A DNA stretch of 64,000 nt, taken from assembly GCF_022814725.1 (NCBI RefSeq), contig NZ_CP093442.1, positions 1,426,001 through 1,490,000 on the forward strand. Reading direction: 5' to 3'. The number at the start of each line of letters is the position of its first letter. Position 1 is the first letter of the stretch. Source of the DNA: Bdellovibrio reynosensis (GTDB lineage: Bacteria > Bdellovibrionota > Bdellovibrionia > Bdellovibrionales > Bdellovibrionaceae). Shown here in pieces: positions 27,301-36,069 of the stretch. The position numbers and the translations under genes were made by a program. The notes under the pieces were generated by a model, which was given only the letters and a program-made list of their open reading frames with translations, was not told the origin of the DNA and did not search any database.

Positions 27301-27802
27301 CAAGGAAATGTACAAGGACATGGTCACAGTTCTTGGAAATGGTAACTTCAAAGCGGGTGAAACTAAATTCGTTAACGAGTGCCGCGAAGAACAAGACATG
27401 CACAAAAAAGAGCGCACGCAGAATTATACCGGCTCTTGGGTGAATGGAACATATTTTGATTGCATGCTGCCGTGGATGGAAAAGTTATTAAAACTTTCTG
27501 CGAGCTATCCAAAAGACAAAAAATCCCAAACTCAGTGGATGACGAATGTGATCTATGTCTTAGAAGAAGAAATTCCATTGCCTCAACTGCTGAAGTTCTT
27601 GGGCGAAGATAACTATATTTACTTCGTGCGCATGAACGGCTTCCGTACAGGTGATGAAGACGGTGACATCGAATATTTCTCTAACACTTTGGGTGATCCA
27701 AAGAAAAAATTTGATTATGCCAACGGTCTTATTCAAATGTTTGCTAATAAAACCAGAATATCCCCGATCGAGTTAGATAAGAGCCTTGGGAGCTTCCGAT
27801 GA
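24398..27802 (+). CDS. Large exported hypothetical protein coupled to a subtilase
   Basis: The ATG at 24398 is used: GAAGGG lies 7 nt upstream and the N-terminus becomes a signal peptide (MLQIKLLIATLAGLLIASRASA). An upstream extension would read through the palindromic element and is rejected. The mature protein is about 1110 residues with no membrane segment, no catalytic motif I recognise, and a single late Cys pair region (NECREEQDMH, FDCMLPW). The last codon overlaps the ATG of the subtilase gene (ATGA, 27799-27802), so the two are made together. It may be a partner, substrate or inhibitor of that protease; this is inference. Confidence 0.7.
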   Translation: MLQIKLLIATLAGLLIASRASAESVSLPLNSIKKPASDLINTSGQAVDVGQAAALAQQGKDLSVLNPLENKMWQNRIYPAIEEAPGTYPTGTKGVQFLSEEAALPFTYMSRVQSLENPNLFYRLSLSRLTHTVLMRAALLRKLGYYLPSPKYYKNLRLYFRNEEEKKTFLSNAQESMISDFESRGWVVEDNKENHSVVFSDAVLEPAMAEYFDIHWGYAPDPNNPKQLPAVQRYSRYRAYRALILPFSLVEVPESINRFSAKFGSILSGHVVINHPSAESFSAASYEDVRWLVRRLSEFRYNDFADIVRAGAFPPELEGLILAKLLHRAHNALELFSLKNTAGWPLPDLNLTSHSGLVTNGKVTREFVPGFPQRFAHGDRQSPFQDGDLNRYMGIRGKSAAISTVLNHINEKLDLLSVGDLYQGRREEMTQRILQHIRERPYEPLYQKVEAWGGPVGGFNLAATRHVTTGTYFGSSAPIQLVDNVSVAGRLGYFMTLEGLPKISPFGGANIMVMRDYTHVRPLNSLQEGTKVSWKDLLIPRFMKKLASVLDQNELIKSTEEGKPDRQPLDAFLAELREGEVFTITDSIALSAYAQASSSLDVLLGISPLNYLNSVAVGVDGNRAILRQTSFMRTKEGIQVYVRSQTAKALGMSLDLNYFINVMRVRASTTWADLSTDAFVIDYNPEYAEYIDSENKDAKFVKEFIRTRDNLKPALRALFKENDPEILYARFQHRKFEIDHDLKTREVRTKLFALRVNKFNEDHLLKILYPRSEEAPDLNPQDEEITLFANKRGELKGRDLLGFAFDWFEGIMNKWSPKARVDLARSDDPNPANTPFGKAYWRTVVTESDLTKNAEQYPSVAIVQHVWGGWHLNRKKFLKLIDEVQGELKDSPVASYRLIEKEAFANVTAIDFYRITANLSILPGGLDKIRDLILQPDQDGKSVPKAKFIGRLFQKLSEKMGRHARPHDKEMYKDMVTVLGNGNFKAGETKFVNECREEQDMHKKERTQNYTGSWVNGTYFDCMLPWMEKLLKLSASYPKDKKSQTQWMTNVIYVLEEEIPLPQLLKFLGEDNYIYFVRMNGFRTGDEDGDIEYFSNTLGDPKKKFDYANGLIQMFANKTRISPIELDKSLGSFR

Positions 27803-30800
27803 GACATTTATCTCTTATTCTTTTTACTTTAGGTTTTGCGGGCGCTGCTTTGGCGGCGGATCCTTTTTCTCACTTGCAATGGGGAATCAATAATCAAGGC
27901 CTTCCGCAAATGATCGATTTGGATCCTTTGCACACTTATAAAATACCAGCTCGGGCCCAAGAAGACGTTCGCTTGCCTTTAGATTATAAAGCTAAAACCA
28001 AAGTCATCGTGGCGGTTTTAGATACAGGAATTCAAAAGGACCATCCCGATTTACAAAGCATCATTGTTCGCAAAGATTCTGAATGTATTGCTTTAAAAAA
28101 GTTTGAAGCCTGTCTTGCTGATAAAGATCGCAAGACTTGCGAAAAACAATGGATGAATCTAAATAACCCTGAAGTAGATCAAGATAAAAATGGTTACCCT
28201 TTAGATTGCCAAGGTTGGAGTTTATTAGGTGGTAACAACGCCGCAGGTATCATGGGACGCCCCGATTTCACGGATGAACAAGGTCATGGCACCCACGTTT
28301 CAGGGATTATCGCGGCAGCCATTGATAACAATATCGGAGTTCGTGGTTTAAGCGATAATGTTGAAATTCTGCCGGTTCAAGTGATCGGCGTTCAACCTAG
28401 TGAACCCTTAAAACCTTTATCGATCTATGATACTCCGTATGAAAAAGAACGTGCGCATATAAATAAATCTCTTGGTGATATGGTCGCGCGTGGAGTGATC
28501 TACGCCATGCGGTCCGGCGCAAAAGTGATTAATTTCTCTATGGGTTGGCCACAGACAAAAGATTCTGACTTCATGAGAAAAGTGATCGCCGAAGCCCAAA
28601 GCCGTGGTGTCATCATCGTTGCTGCTGCGGGAAATGACTCTACCCGTGCTCTTCTTCGCCCTTGCGCCTATCCGAATGTTATTTGTGTCGGAGCGGCCGG
28701 TCCTGATGGAGCCTTTTCGCACTTTTCAAACTTCGGAAGTGGTGTAGATATTTTAGCTCCGGGACTTAACATTTTAAGCACTTACCCAGAAAGTCGCCGC
28801 CCGGTGCGCTTTAGATCTACACTGGGTTATGAATTCCTAAGTGGAACATCCCAAGCTTCCCCTTACGTTGCGGCGGCCGTTGCAGAATTAATGGCGCGCG
28901 GAATATCTGCTGACGAAATCTATGCCCGTTTGGTTTTGGGTGCGCGTCCTGTCCAGAAAAATCTTTCTATTCTTGCCGGTGGTTCCCATGCAGAGGGATC
29001 TTCTTTAAGTCCTGAAAATCAGATTTACACAAAATATTCTGTGGCAGGAAATTTGGATGTTGCACAAGCCTTGAATGTTCAACCGCAACCTTTGATCGTT
29101 CCGGCAACAAAAGAAAAGTCTGAAATACTTTGGGATCGCAAATCCAAGGATCTGAGTTTTGAAATTTCCTTTGTGAATAAATGGCAAGAAGTCGACGTCA
29201 ATGCAATAAAGATGAACGCGCAATTCATCAAGCCCCATCTTGAAGCCGTTCGCCCGTGGATTACGGCGATCAAAGAATCAGCCCCATACCCTGGGGTTTG
29301 GAAACAAAATGAAGTGCGTAAGTATGTTGTGATGATGACTTTGGTTGATGCCGCTGATCCGTCGCACTCACGGATCCCTAGCGAGTTGGACTTAACAGTT
29401 GACGTCAGCCTTCATCAGCAAGCAACCCGTCGGTATGTGTTTGAAAGCGAAGTCACCGTCAGCGTCGGACCGGAGCTGGTTTCAGCCGATGTTGAAACTT
29501 TTAAAATCAACAATATGCCTAAGACCCGAGTGTCCTTTTTACCAATAGAAGAAAACTTGGACGGCCATCCAGAGCAACGGGACTACTTTGCTTTGTCACA
29601 ACAAGATAATAGTTGGCAAATGTGGATCGTGGCTGACGCACGTGATGGGTCTTACAACGCTGTCGGTGGAACCAAAATCAAGGTTGAAGGTGACGCTGAT
29701 AATTTGCGTGAACAGATTCTGACCCGCCTGGATTTAAATGGTGATGGTCAAAGTGAATACGTAATGGGTGTTTATGAAGATAACAGCGAGCTTGACGAAC
29801 CATTGCCTTCACCCATGACCTTTTTTGTTTTTGATAAATCAATGAAGCTGCTGGAAAGCTTTAGGTACTCTGCAGATTTAGCCCCAGCTCCGTTTCAATT
29901 GTACTGGCAAAAAGTAGGTAACACAAAACGCCCGGCGTGGGTTGGTGGCGGCAAAAACCCTGATAAAAAACGCGGCCTTAAAGAGCGCTGGGAAAATCCA
30001 GAAGATTACGAAGCTGCTGAAGTTCGCTTTTACTATCTTAATGAAAAAAACGAACTGAAAACATTGGTTGAATATAATGGATACAGAATCATTGATGTGA
30101 TTGAACCAAGACGCGAGCAACTGATTGCCGGTCGCGTTCCGGTTTTATTAGCAAAAAATCAAGGCTCTGAAGCTAAGCCTTCTTATTTGTACGACTTTGC
30201 TATTGCTGAAGTTATCAATGGCAAAATTGAAAACTTCATGTCCTTAGATCTTTTCGTTAATCAGGAAACCTACCGCAATATCCTTGATACCCGGGTTGAT
30301 AAAGTTCAATCCCTTGACTATGGCATCGACGAATTCGCCGGCAGCTTTTGGTTTGGTGAAGGCCTTTTACGCCAACAGCGCTTAAGCCTGTTTGATAATA
30401 AAAACTGGGAACTTTTAGATCAGAATTTAAAAGCAGAACGCAGTCAGTTTGATTCAGCTCTATGGGTGCGCGCCGTCTTTTCGGGCCTGTATCGCAAAGG
30501 GGCTTTTGTGCTTACAAATTCAGAAATTCAGTATCATGACTTAGAAGGCGAAAAAGTTATCAGCCGCAGTTTTGAACGCTATACGTTTTTCCCTGATATG
30601 CTGATGACAAATCTGTATTTCCCACTGACTTTGATTGACGCACGCAACGGTCACACTAAAATTCCAGCGCTCTTTACGACTGAAAGTTCCGAACTTAGTC
30701 GTGGTGTAAAGATGGTGGTGCCTGTGTTTGCAAAAGATGGAACTGCCATCGAGTTGGTTTCACCGGCACGGTTAAGATTTAAATCTGCTAAAAACTGTCG

Positions 30801-30897
30801 TCCAATGGATACGCCTGTGTTTAGCGGAATAAAGAGCGCACATTCTTTTGACTACTACTGTGGTGACAGTCTTTTACGGGTAAAACTAAGTTATTAA
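27799..30897 (+). CDS. Exported subtilisin-family (S8) serine protease with long C-terminal region
   Basis: Signal peptide MRHLSLILFTLGFAGAALA. The S8 catalytic triad is complete: Asp75 (VAVLDTGIQ), His163 (GHGTHVSGIIAA), Ser351 (GTSQASPYVAAA), with the oxyanion Asn region AAAGNDS. An insertion between Asp and His contains four Cys residues. There is no clear I9 propeptide. After residue ~400 comes a 630-residue extension with no recognised domain; it includes an EF-hand-like DLNGDGQSEYV, suggestive of calcium binding, and an FG-GAP/VCBS-like flavour. Translationally coupled to the 1134-residue secreted protein upstream; followed by a terminator at 30931. Confidence 0.85.
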   Translation: MRHLSLILFTLGFAGAALAADPFSHLQWGINNQGLPQMIDLDPLHTYKIPARAQEDVRLPLDYKAKTKVIVAVLDTGIQKDHPDLQSIIVRKDSECIALKKFEACLADKDRKTCEKQWMNLNNPEVDQDKNGYPLDCQGWSLLGGNNAAGIMGRPDFTDEQGHGTHVSGIIAAAIDNNIGVRGLSDNVEILPVQVIGVQPSEPLKPLSIYDTPYEKERAHINKSLGDMVARGVIYAMRSGAKVINFSMGWPQTKDSDFMRKVIAEAQSRGVIIVAAAGNDSTRALLRPCAYPNVICVGAAGPDGAFSHFSNFGSGVDILAPGLNILSTYPESRRPVRFRSTLGYEFLSGTSQASPYVAAAVAELMARGISADEIYARLVLGARPVQKNLSILAGGSHAEGSSLSPENQIYTKYSVAGNLDVAQALNVQPQPLIVPATKEKSEILWDRKSKDLSFEISFVNKWQEVDVNAIKMNAQFIKPHLEAVRPWITAIKESAPYPGVWKQNEVRKYVVMMTLVDAADPSHSRIPSELDLTVDVSLHQQATRRYVFESEVTVSVGPELVSADVETFKINNMPKTRVSFLPIEENLDGHPEQRDYFALSQQDNSWQMWIVADARDGSYNAVGGTKIKVEGDADNLREQILTRLDLNGDGQSEYVMGVYEDNSELDEPLPSPMTFFVFDKSMKLLESFRYSADLAPAPFQLYWQKVGNTKRPAWVGGGKNPDKKRGLKERWENPEDYEAAEVRFYYLNEKNELKTLVEYNGYRIIDVIEPRREQLIAGRVPVLLAKNQGSEAKPSYLYDFAIAEVINGKIENFMSLDLFVNQETYRNILDTRVDKVQSLDYGIDEFAGSFWFGEGLLRQQRLSLFDNKNWELLDQNLKAERSQFDSALWVRAVFSGLYRKGAFVLTNSEIQYHDLEGEKVISRSFERYTFFPDMLMTNLYFPLTLIDARNGHTKIPALFTTESSELSRGVKMVVPVFAKDGTAIELVSPARLRFKSAKNCRPMDTPVFSGIKSAHSFDYYCGDSLLRVKLSY

Positions 30898-30930
30898 TAT
30901 TCGAAAATCTTGAACTTTTGTTTTTAAAAA

Positions 30931-30955
30931 GGCGCTGTCACTAGCGCCTTTTTTT
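30931..30955 (+). terminator. Intrinsic terminator after the large subtilase
   Basis: GGCGCT pairs with AGCGCC (30931-30936, 30943-30948) across a 6-nt loop, followed by seven T residues. Confidence 0.9.
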
Positions 30956-31128
30956 ATGGCATTCGGAAATTCGTGGAATGTAAATCTTCATTGTTCGGAC
31001 ATTCGTAAATTAGTAAAAATCGTTCGCGTTTGTTGTTAAAATTTTTTTTAAATTTCGTGATGGTAATTTGCTCTTTCACAGGACTTTTCCTAAAACCTGC
31101 CAAACAAATTCTTGTATTAGGAGATCTA

Positions 31129-31989
31129 ATGAAACTGAACGTTCTATTGGCGGGTCTTGCTGCACTTTCCCTTTCTCTTTACGGCTGCGGTGGCGGCGGA
31201 GGCGGTGGTGGTGGCGGCGGCGCTGTATATTATCCATATAAATCACTTTACGGCGACAGAGTTTGCTCTGAACCAAAACCAAGCTGCAGCTTTCATGAAA
31301 ACGGCGTGCGCGTAAAAGCATCGGAAGATCCTAATTCACATCAACTTGTGGCTATCTACTTCGACGAGTATGGTATCGGTCAGTACACTCAAAATGGAAT
31401 CACTTACTATATCTCTGCTTCTAGCCTTGTGAATTACCAAGGTGGAACACGCGTCGGTATTGTTGGAAGTGTGCAAGGGGTGGTTGACGTTTCTTCTGAC
31501 GCCTTCTTATACAACCCGAATAACGGACTTCTTTATTTCGGAAGTTATGACGGTTACTGGGCTATCAATGAACAAGGTTCCCAAGACGCATCTGACACTA
31601 GCTTTGCTGCTTTAAAAGCAGAGGGCTCAAAAGCTCTTATTACCCAAGCTGCTAAAACATTAGTTACTGAGTATGGCTTTGAAAAAAACAAGGCGACTGC
31701 AATTGCGACATCTTTGAATTCTTGGGCTGTGTCTGCGATGGAACGTGGATTCACTTCTGAAAAAGACATCGCGAAAACTTTCAAAAGCGTTTTCGGAGTT
31801 GAATACGTAGATGCTTTGGCAGCAGTTAAACAACTGAGCCTTGGCGAAAAAGAAGCTATGCGCGATTTGACTAACAGATCTGCAGCCGCTTTGGGGCTTA
31901 AACCTCACCAAGCACAGAAATTCATCAAAGGCATGTATAAAGATGCTTTAACTCAATTCGGTTACGATGAAAGTTCAATCAGCTGGTAA
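31129..31989 (+). CDS. Lipoprotein with poly-glycine linker after the lipidated Cys
   Basis: The ATG at 31129 has a good site (TAGGAGATCTA) and gives MKLNVLLAGLAALSLSLYGC, a lipoprotein signal; longer in-frame starts are rejected. Eleven glycines follow the Cys directly, which would act as a flexible tether. The mature part (~285 residues) has a beta-rich N-terminal half with two Cys (CSEPKPSC) and a helical C-terminal half (KALITQAAKTLVTEYGFEK, KNKATAIATSLNSWAV). No family is recognised. Flanked by terminators on both sides, so monocistronic. The 5' region (30956-31128) has two similar ATTCGGAnATTCGT direct repeats. Confidence 0.7.
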   Translation: MKLNVLLAGLAALSLSLYGCGGGGGGGGGGGAVYYPYKSLYGDRVCSEPKPSCSFHENGVRVKASEDPNSHQLVAIYFDEYGIGQYTQNGITYYISASSLVNYQGGTRVGIVGSVQGVVDVSSDAFLYNPNNGLLYFGSYDGYWAINEQGSQDASDTSFAALKAEGSKALITQAAKTLVTEYGFEKNKATAIATSLNSWAVSAMERGFTSEKDIAKTFKSVFGVEYVDALAAVKQLSLGEKEAMRDLTNRSAAALGLKPHQAQKFIKGMYKDALTQFGYDESSISW

Positions 31990-32002
31990 TTTGTTTTTAT
32001 AA

Positions 32003-32030
32003 GGGAAGACCGCAATGGTCTTCCCTTTTT
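32003..32030 (+). terminator. Intrinsic terminator
   Basis: GGGAAGACC pairs with GGTCTTCCC (32003-32011, 32017-32025), five T residues follow. Confidence 0.9.
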
Positions 32031-32046
32031 CATTTTTGGATAATCC

Positions 32047-33255
32047 ATGAATAAATTAATTTATTTCTTCTTCCTTTTATTTCCATTATTCGCAAGCGCC
32101 AATACCGGGCTGACCATAGTTACTCTTAAAGACCTTCCTGTATGGAAGAACACATCTATTCAGTGGAGCCATGCCTCAACTGATCTTTCTGATATCCAAG
32201 ATTTAGAAATCTTGCCTAACATTGGCGTAGCGTTAATTAGAAATGCAGACCAAGCAACCATCAGCAAGTTGCATAATAATCCTTATGTGCAGGATGTGAG
32301 TGAGGACCATTTAATTAAAATCGAAGCTGACTTCAAACCTCATCAAACTCCCTATCCGTTAGAGACTTCCTCTGTATATCGTCCTGGCCCTCGAACACCT
32401 TGGGGGATCCTAGCAACAAAAACCATGAAAGCCTGGAAGCGTTCCAATCATGGGGCTGGCGCAAGAGTCATGATTTTAGACTCTGGAATTGACTATACCC
32501 ACCCTTACCTAAAAGAAAATTTCGAAAAAGGTCAGAATTTCATTGAAGGTCAACTTCCTTATGATCTGACAGACAATAGCGGCCATGGCACCCATGTCGC
32601 AGGAACCATTGCAGGAAGTCTTGATGCCCATGGCTTCACGGGAGTGGCGCCACGAGCGCGCATTTATGCTGCTAAGGTCTGTGAGGAGGGCTGCCCCCAT
32701 TCAGCCATATTTCGGGCTTTAGATTGGGCTGTAGAATTAAAAGTAGACGTTGCTAATTTATCTTTGGGAAGACTAAGTCAACCATGGGCCTATGAAGCGG
32801 AGATTTTTCGAAGAGTTATTTCGTCTGGAGTTGTCGTTGTCTCATCTGCTGGCAATAAAAACTCAGGGGATTTCAATTACTATCCAGCTTCTTGCCCGGG
32901 AGTTATCTCCGTAGCTGCCACTGATACTTACGGCAATCGTTCAGAGTTTTCTAACTATGGAAATCATGTCGATATAGCTGCACCGGGATCTGACATTGTG
33001 TCTACCCTTCCCCTTTATTCTACCGAATCTACAACTGGATTTGGCGAGATGAGCGGCACATCGATGGCAGCACCCCATGTTACTGGTGTCGTTGCCCTTA
33101 TCAAAGCGACGAATCCAAGTTTGACCCCCGAACAAGTGACTCAAATTTTAAAGTCCACCGCTCGTCCGTTTGTAGCTATTCCTGATAAGCCTATCGGAGC
33201 CGGCCTAGCAAACGCCCCAGGCGCCGTTGATGCGGCAGCCTTGTTGCCTCGCTAA
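32047..33255 (+). CDS. Exported subtilisin-family (S8) protease with propeptide
   Basis: The 402-residue precursor has signal MNKLIYFFFLLFPLFASA, then an I9-like propeptide (about residues 22-95, with LEILPNIGVALIRNA...VQDVSEDH), and a compact S8 domain with Asp145 (MILDSGIDYTHP), His180 (GHGTHVAGTIAG) and Ser339 (MSGTSMAAPHVTG). The oxyanion Asn is in SSAGNKNSG. It ends soon after the catalytic domain, unlike the larger subtilase at 27799. Secreted or periplasmic, probably autoprocessed. Own terminators on both sides. Confidence 0.92.
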   Translation: MNKLIYFFFLLFPLFASANTGLTIVTLKDLPVWKNTSIQWSHASTDLSDIQDLEILPNIGVALIRNADQATISKLHNNPYVQDVSEDHLIKIEADFKPHQTPYPLETSSVYRPGPRTPWGILATKTMKAWKRSNHGAGARVMILDSGIDYTHPYLKENFEKGQNFIEGQLPYDLTDNSGHGTHVAGTIAGSLDAHGFTGVAPRARIYAAKVCEEGCPHSAIFRALDWAVELKVDVANLSLGRLSQPWAYEAEIFRRVISSGVVVVSSAGNKNSGDFNYYPASCPGVISVAATDTYGNRSEFSNYGNHVDIAAPGSDIVSTLPLYSTESTTGFGEMSGTSMAAPHVTGVVALIKATNPSLTPEQVTQILKSTARPFVAIPDKPIGAGLANAPGAVDAAALLPR

Positions 33256-33270
33256 AGCTCAATTTATCAA

Positions 33271-33303
33271 GCCTCCCTCCCCACAGACGGAGGCTTTTTT
33301 TTA
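33271..33303 (+). terminator. Intrinsic terminator after the small subtilase
   Basis: GCCTCC (33271-33276) pairs with GGAGGC (33289-33294), followed by nine T residues. Confidence 0.9.
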
Positions 33304-33395
33304 ACAGCACTGCAAAGACTTCACGGAGTTTCGCCTGCCCTTTTCCATTCATTAAACTTCATATAAATTGCCCCTATTCACAAAGGACAGTTTTT

Positions 33396-33833
33396 ATGAA
33401 AAAGGTCGTATTAGCCCTGACTTTCGCTTTCAGCCTTCATGCACAAGCGGTCACTGTTGAAGAGTTCACAGCCGACTTTGTTGAGCAGACCAACCACCGC
33501 TTAAAATTCGTCAACAAAGAGCGTTCTGCTAAAAATAAGCAAATTTACTGCAGCGAACTTTCTGATGAACAAATCAGCACAATTAAAAACTTAGCTTCCA
33601 CACCACACATCACCGTGACCCAGTTCATGGATGCTCTTTCCCAGGAATTAAAATGCTATCCAATGTTCTGGGCCCCTTGGGGTAAACAGAATTTGGGTGG
33701 CCTCGTGTTCAACAGCAAGGCATCAATGATGGATCTGCTTTTAGTTAACGACGTGCTCATCGATTTGAATGAAGGCCAAGTGCCAAATAGCGATGAGTTG
33801 TTACTCAATTTCTACAGTCATTTTCCTTTCTAA
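33396..33833 (+). CDS. Small exported hypothetical protein
   Basis: The 145-residue precursor has a signal peptide (MKKVVLALTFAFSLHAQA) and AAAGGA upstream of the ATG. The mature protein has two Cys (IYCSEL, LKCYPMF) that may form one disulfide. No family is recognised. A hairpin follows the stop. Probably periplasmic; function unknown. Confidence 0.65.
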   Translation: MKKVVLALTFAFSLHAQAVTVEEFTADFVEQTNHRLKFVNKERSAKNKQIYCSELSDEQISTIKNLASTPHITVTQFMDALSQELKCYPMFWAPWGKQNLGGLVFNSKASMMDLLLVNDVLIDLNEGQVPNSDELLLNFYSHFPF

Positions 33834-33847
33834 GCTCTTCTAATAGC

Positions 33848-33874
33848 GGCTCACGCACCTTGTTGACGTGAGCC
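33848..33874 (+). terminator. Terminator-like hairpin
   Basis: GGCTCACG pairs with CGTGAGCC across an 11-nt loop, 14 nt after the stop at 33833. No T-run follows, so the role is tentative. Confidence 0.45.
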
Positions 33875-33923
33875 ACACTTCGTACGCTTGACATTACAAA
33901 CTTGGCCTCGCTAGATTTAGACT

Positions 33924-34304
33924 GTGAACTCACCTCAGATACGCATCCTATTAGCAGAAGATAACGACACCGACGCTTTGATTACAGAGCGTACTCTTAC
34001 TAAGAGCGGGTTTTCCGTTACCAGAGTGAGAAATGGCGTTGAAGCACTGCAAGTCTTTCGCACAGAGAAGTTCGATCTTCTGATTACGGACCTTTTCATG
34101 CCCGGCAAGAATGGCATAGAATTGATCAGTGATCTGCGACAAGAAGGGACTGCTTTTAGATCGATCGTCCTTACGGCAAGTAAAGAAGACGAATCGCTTC
34201 TAAGAAGTCTAAATGTGGGTGCTATGGACTTTATCCAAAAGCCTATCAATCCTCATATCTTTTTAGCAAAGATCCAGCTGATTTTAAAACAACAGCCGAT
34301 TTAA
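33924..34304 (+). CDS. Single-domain response regulator
   Basis: A 126-residue receiver domain: acidic pocket AEDND near residue 11, phospho-acceptor Asp56 in LLITDLFMPGKNG, Thr in SIVLTASKED, and the Lys in DFIQKPINPH. There is no output domain, so it acts through protein contacts. The GTG start is weakly supported. The stop overlaps the next frame, and it heads an operon with an outer-membrane barrel, a HEAT-repeat protein and a processive glycosyltransferase. A kinase partner is not adjacent. Control of polysaccharide production is a reasonable inference. Confidence 0.85.
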   Translation: MNSPQIRILLAEDNDTDALITERTLTKSGFSVTRVRNGVEALQVFRTEKFDLLITDLFMPGKNGIELISDLRQEGTAFRSIVLTASKEDESLLRSLNVGAMDFIQKPINPHIFLAKIQLILKQQPI

Positions 34305-34327
34305 TGCCTCGTGTGGAGAGCCTTTTA

Positions 34328-35071
34328 GTGAAATTGATGAACTTGGTTCTGGCATTTCTATTTGTTTCTATTTCATCTTACGCATCGGTGGATGTCGTGA
34401 CTGGCCTTTCATCTGAAGAAACCGTGGACCTTTATAAGGGCTATCGCGTGGATGCTGATTTTTATAAATCAGTAGATGATAGCGTTCTAAGAAATCTTCG
34501 CGCAGGACTTCACTATCTTGCAGGGTCTTATGAAAACAATGGCCCTACGATTTCAAATCTTTCGACGACTGCGGGCTTTACGCTAGCTCAAGACACTTGG
34601 TACTGGGAAAACGATCTTGAAGTCAGCCAGAATGACAAACGCAAACCATATTGGTCGACACAAACCCAGATCTTCACGGCCCTGCCTTCATCAGAACTGG
34701 GCGTAGGCTACCGCGAAGCCCAATTTTCAGCCCAAGATCTTAAATTGTTTTTACTAACTTATCGCTATTACCTTGGTGATAAAAGTTTTGTTGCAGCGAC
34801 AGCTTACCTGTCTGCTTCCAACGATGATCTTAACGCCTACCGCATCAGCTTAAAATTAGCGCCGTTGTTTCAACGATTTTTCACAGAGATGTCCTATGCT
34901 TGGGGGCGTAGCCTAGAAGATGTGGGTGTTGAACAAGATTTTAAAACTCTTTACCTAGGTGCCGGATTTTCTGCAACCGATCGACTGGATATCAGCGTGA
35001 ACTTCACTCGTTCGTGGGGCGAGCTGATTGATCAAAACTATTACGGTGTCGTGGGCTTGTGGAAATTTTAA
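34328..35071 (+). CDS. Outer-membrane beta-barrel (YaiO-like) protein
   Basis: The GTG at 34328 is preferred, since GGAGAG lies 7 nt upstream and it gives signal MKLMNLVLAFLFVSISSYAS; an ATG at 34304 overlaps the previous stop and is the alternative. The mature ~230 residues look like repeated amphipathic strands (LSTTAGFTLAQDTWYWENDL, KLFLLTYRYYLGD, TLYLGAGFSATDRLDIS) ending in GVVGLWKF, consistent with a YaiO-type barrel, a family often found beside polysaccharide synthases. It is in an overlapping operon with the GT2 gene. Export porin function is inferred from that context. Confidence 0.7.
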   Translation: MKLMNLVLAFLFVSISSYASVDVVTGLSSEETVDLYKGYRVDADFYKSVDDSVLRNLRAGLHYLAGSYENNGPTISNLSTTAGFTLAQDTWYWENDLEVSQNDKRKPYWSTQTQIFTALPSSELGVGYREAQFSAQDLKLFLLTYRYYLGDKSFVAATAYLSASNDDLNAYRISLKLAPLFQRFFTEMSYAWGRSLEDVGVEQDFKTLYLGAGFSATDRLDISVNFTRSWGELIDQNYYGVVGLWKF

Positions 35072-36069
35072 AGGTTCTAACTGAATCCCATCACTTATTT
35101 TTAACTTTATTGATCATTCTTGAACTGATCGTAGTGGTTTTAATTGGTATTGTGATTCGCGTGGAACGTTCTCGCCGCTTAAATCTGCAAAAAAAGAGGC
35201 AAACCTATAAAAATCACTGGATGGAATCTTTAGTAGATCTTTCTTTGGGTTTTGAGTTTCCAAAAGAAACTTTGGACAAGATCACATCTCGCCGTTTAAA
35301 AAAAGAATTCCGCGATGCCATTATCGTCGTTGCCCAAAGTCTTTCCCCGAAAGCCCGCCCTGCCCTGGTGGAACTTTATAAAAACCTTGGATATTTAAAA
35401 CTAGATCATAAAGCGCTGAACTCGTTTAGTTTCGCAAGACGCCTGCGAGCGATGGCGCGAATTGAAACTATACAAGATGACAGCTCTTTACCTTTTTTAG
35501 GAAAATTTATTTCTGATCGAAATTTCTATATTCGCTTTTCTGCTATTAAGTTTATCGTGCGTAAAAACTCAAATCACATTCCCGCGCTGGAACAGGCACT
35601 GCAATCGGTGATGGATGAAAAACGCAAGGATTCTTTATTAGAAATCTTGATCACCCTTGCTTCTTATCAACGAGAATTCTTTGTGAATTCATTTAGAAAA
35701 GTGCAAAAAAACGAAATTAAAAAGATTTACTTAAAAGTCATTCATTCTTTCAAAGTGACAGAGTGTTTGCCTGCTGTGCGTGAGTCTTTAAATAAAATGA
35801 TTCGTAATGACGAGAACGACACCTTGTTTTTTAAAAGCCACTTGCTATGCCTGACAATCGAACCTGACGTCGAATCAGAAAAGCTTTTAGAAGGATTAAG
35901 GCAGCACAAAAAATTAGAAATTCGCTTTTTAGCGATGTGCTCGCTATTAGTCATTCGCCCTGAATTAAAAGAAGAACTTTTCCAGTCGCTTAACAAAGAA
36001 GAAGTCGTCGGCTTACAAGAAGCCTTTGAAAACTTCGCCATCAATATGGGAGCAGGGACCTATGGATAA
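35059..36069 (+). CDS. HEAT-repeat protein with N-terminal membrane anchor
   Basis: A GTG start overlaps the previous gene by 13 nt. One transmembrane helix (LFLTLLIILELIVVVLIGIVI) is followed by a cytoplasmic alpha-solenoid of about 290 residues with HEAT-like helical pairs (FARRLRAMARIETIQDDSS, FYIRFSAIKFIVRKNS, HKKLEIRFLAMCSLLVI). Such membrane-bound scaffolds occur next to GT2 synthases in other exopolysaccharide clusters as I recall. It overlaps the glycosyltransferase gene by 8 nt (36062-36069). Likely a scaffold or regulatory contact for synthase and response regulator; inferred. Confidence 0.75.
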   Translation: MEILKVLTESHHLFLTLLIILELIVVVLIGIVIRVERSRRLNLQKKRQTYKNHWMESLVDLSLGFEFPKETLDKITSRRLKKEFRDAIIVVAQSLSPKARPALVELYKNLGYLKLDHKALNSFSFARRLRAMARIETIQDDSSLPFLGKFISDRNFYIRFSAIKFIVRKNSNHIPALEQALQSVMDEKRKDSLLEILITLASYQREFFVNSFRKVQKNEIKKIYLKVIHSFKVTECLPAVRESLNKMIRNDENDTLFFKSHLLCLTIEPDVESEKLLEGLRQHKKLEIRFLAMCSLLVIRPELKEELFQSLNKEEVVGLQEAFENFAINMGAGTYG

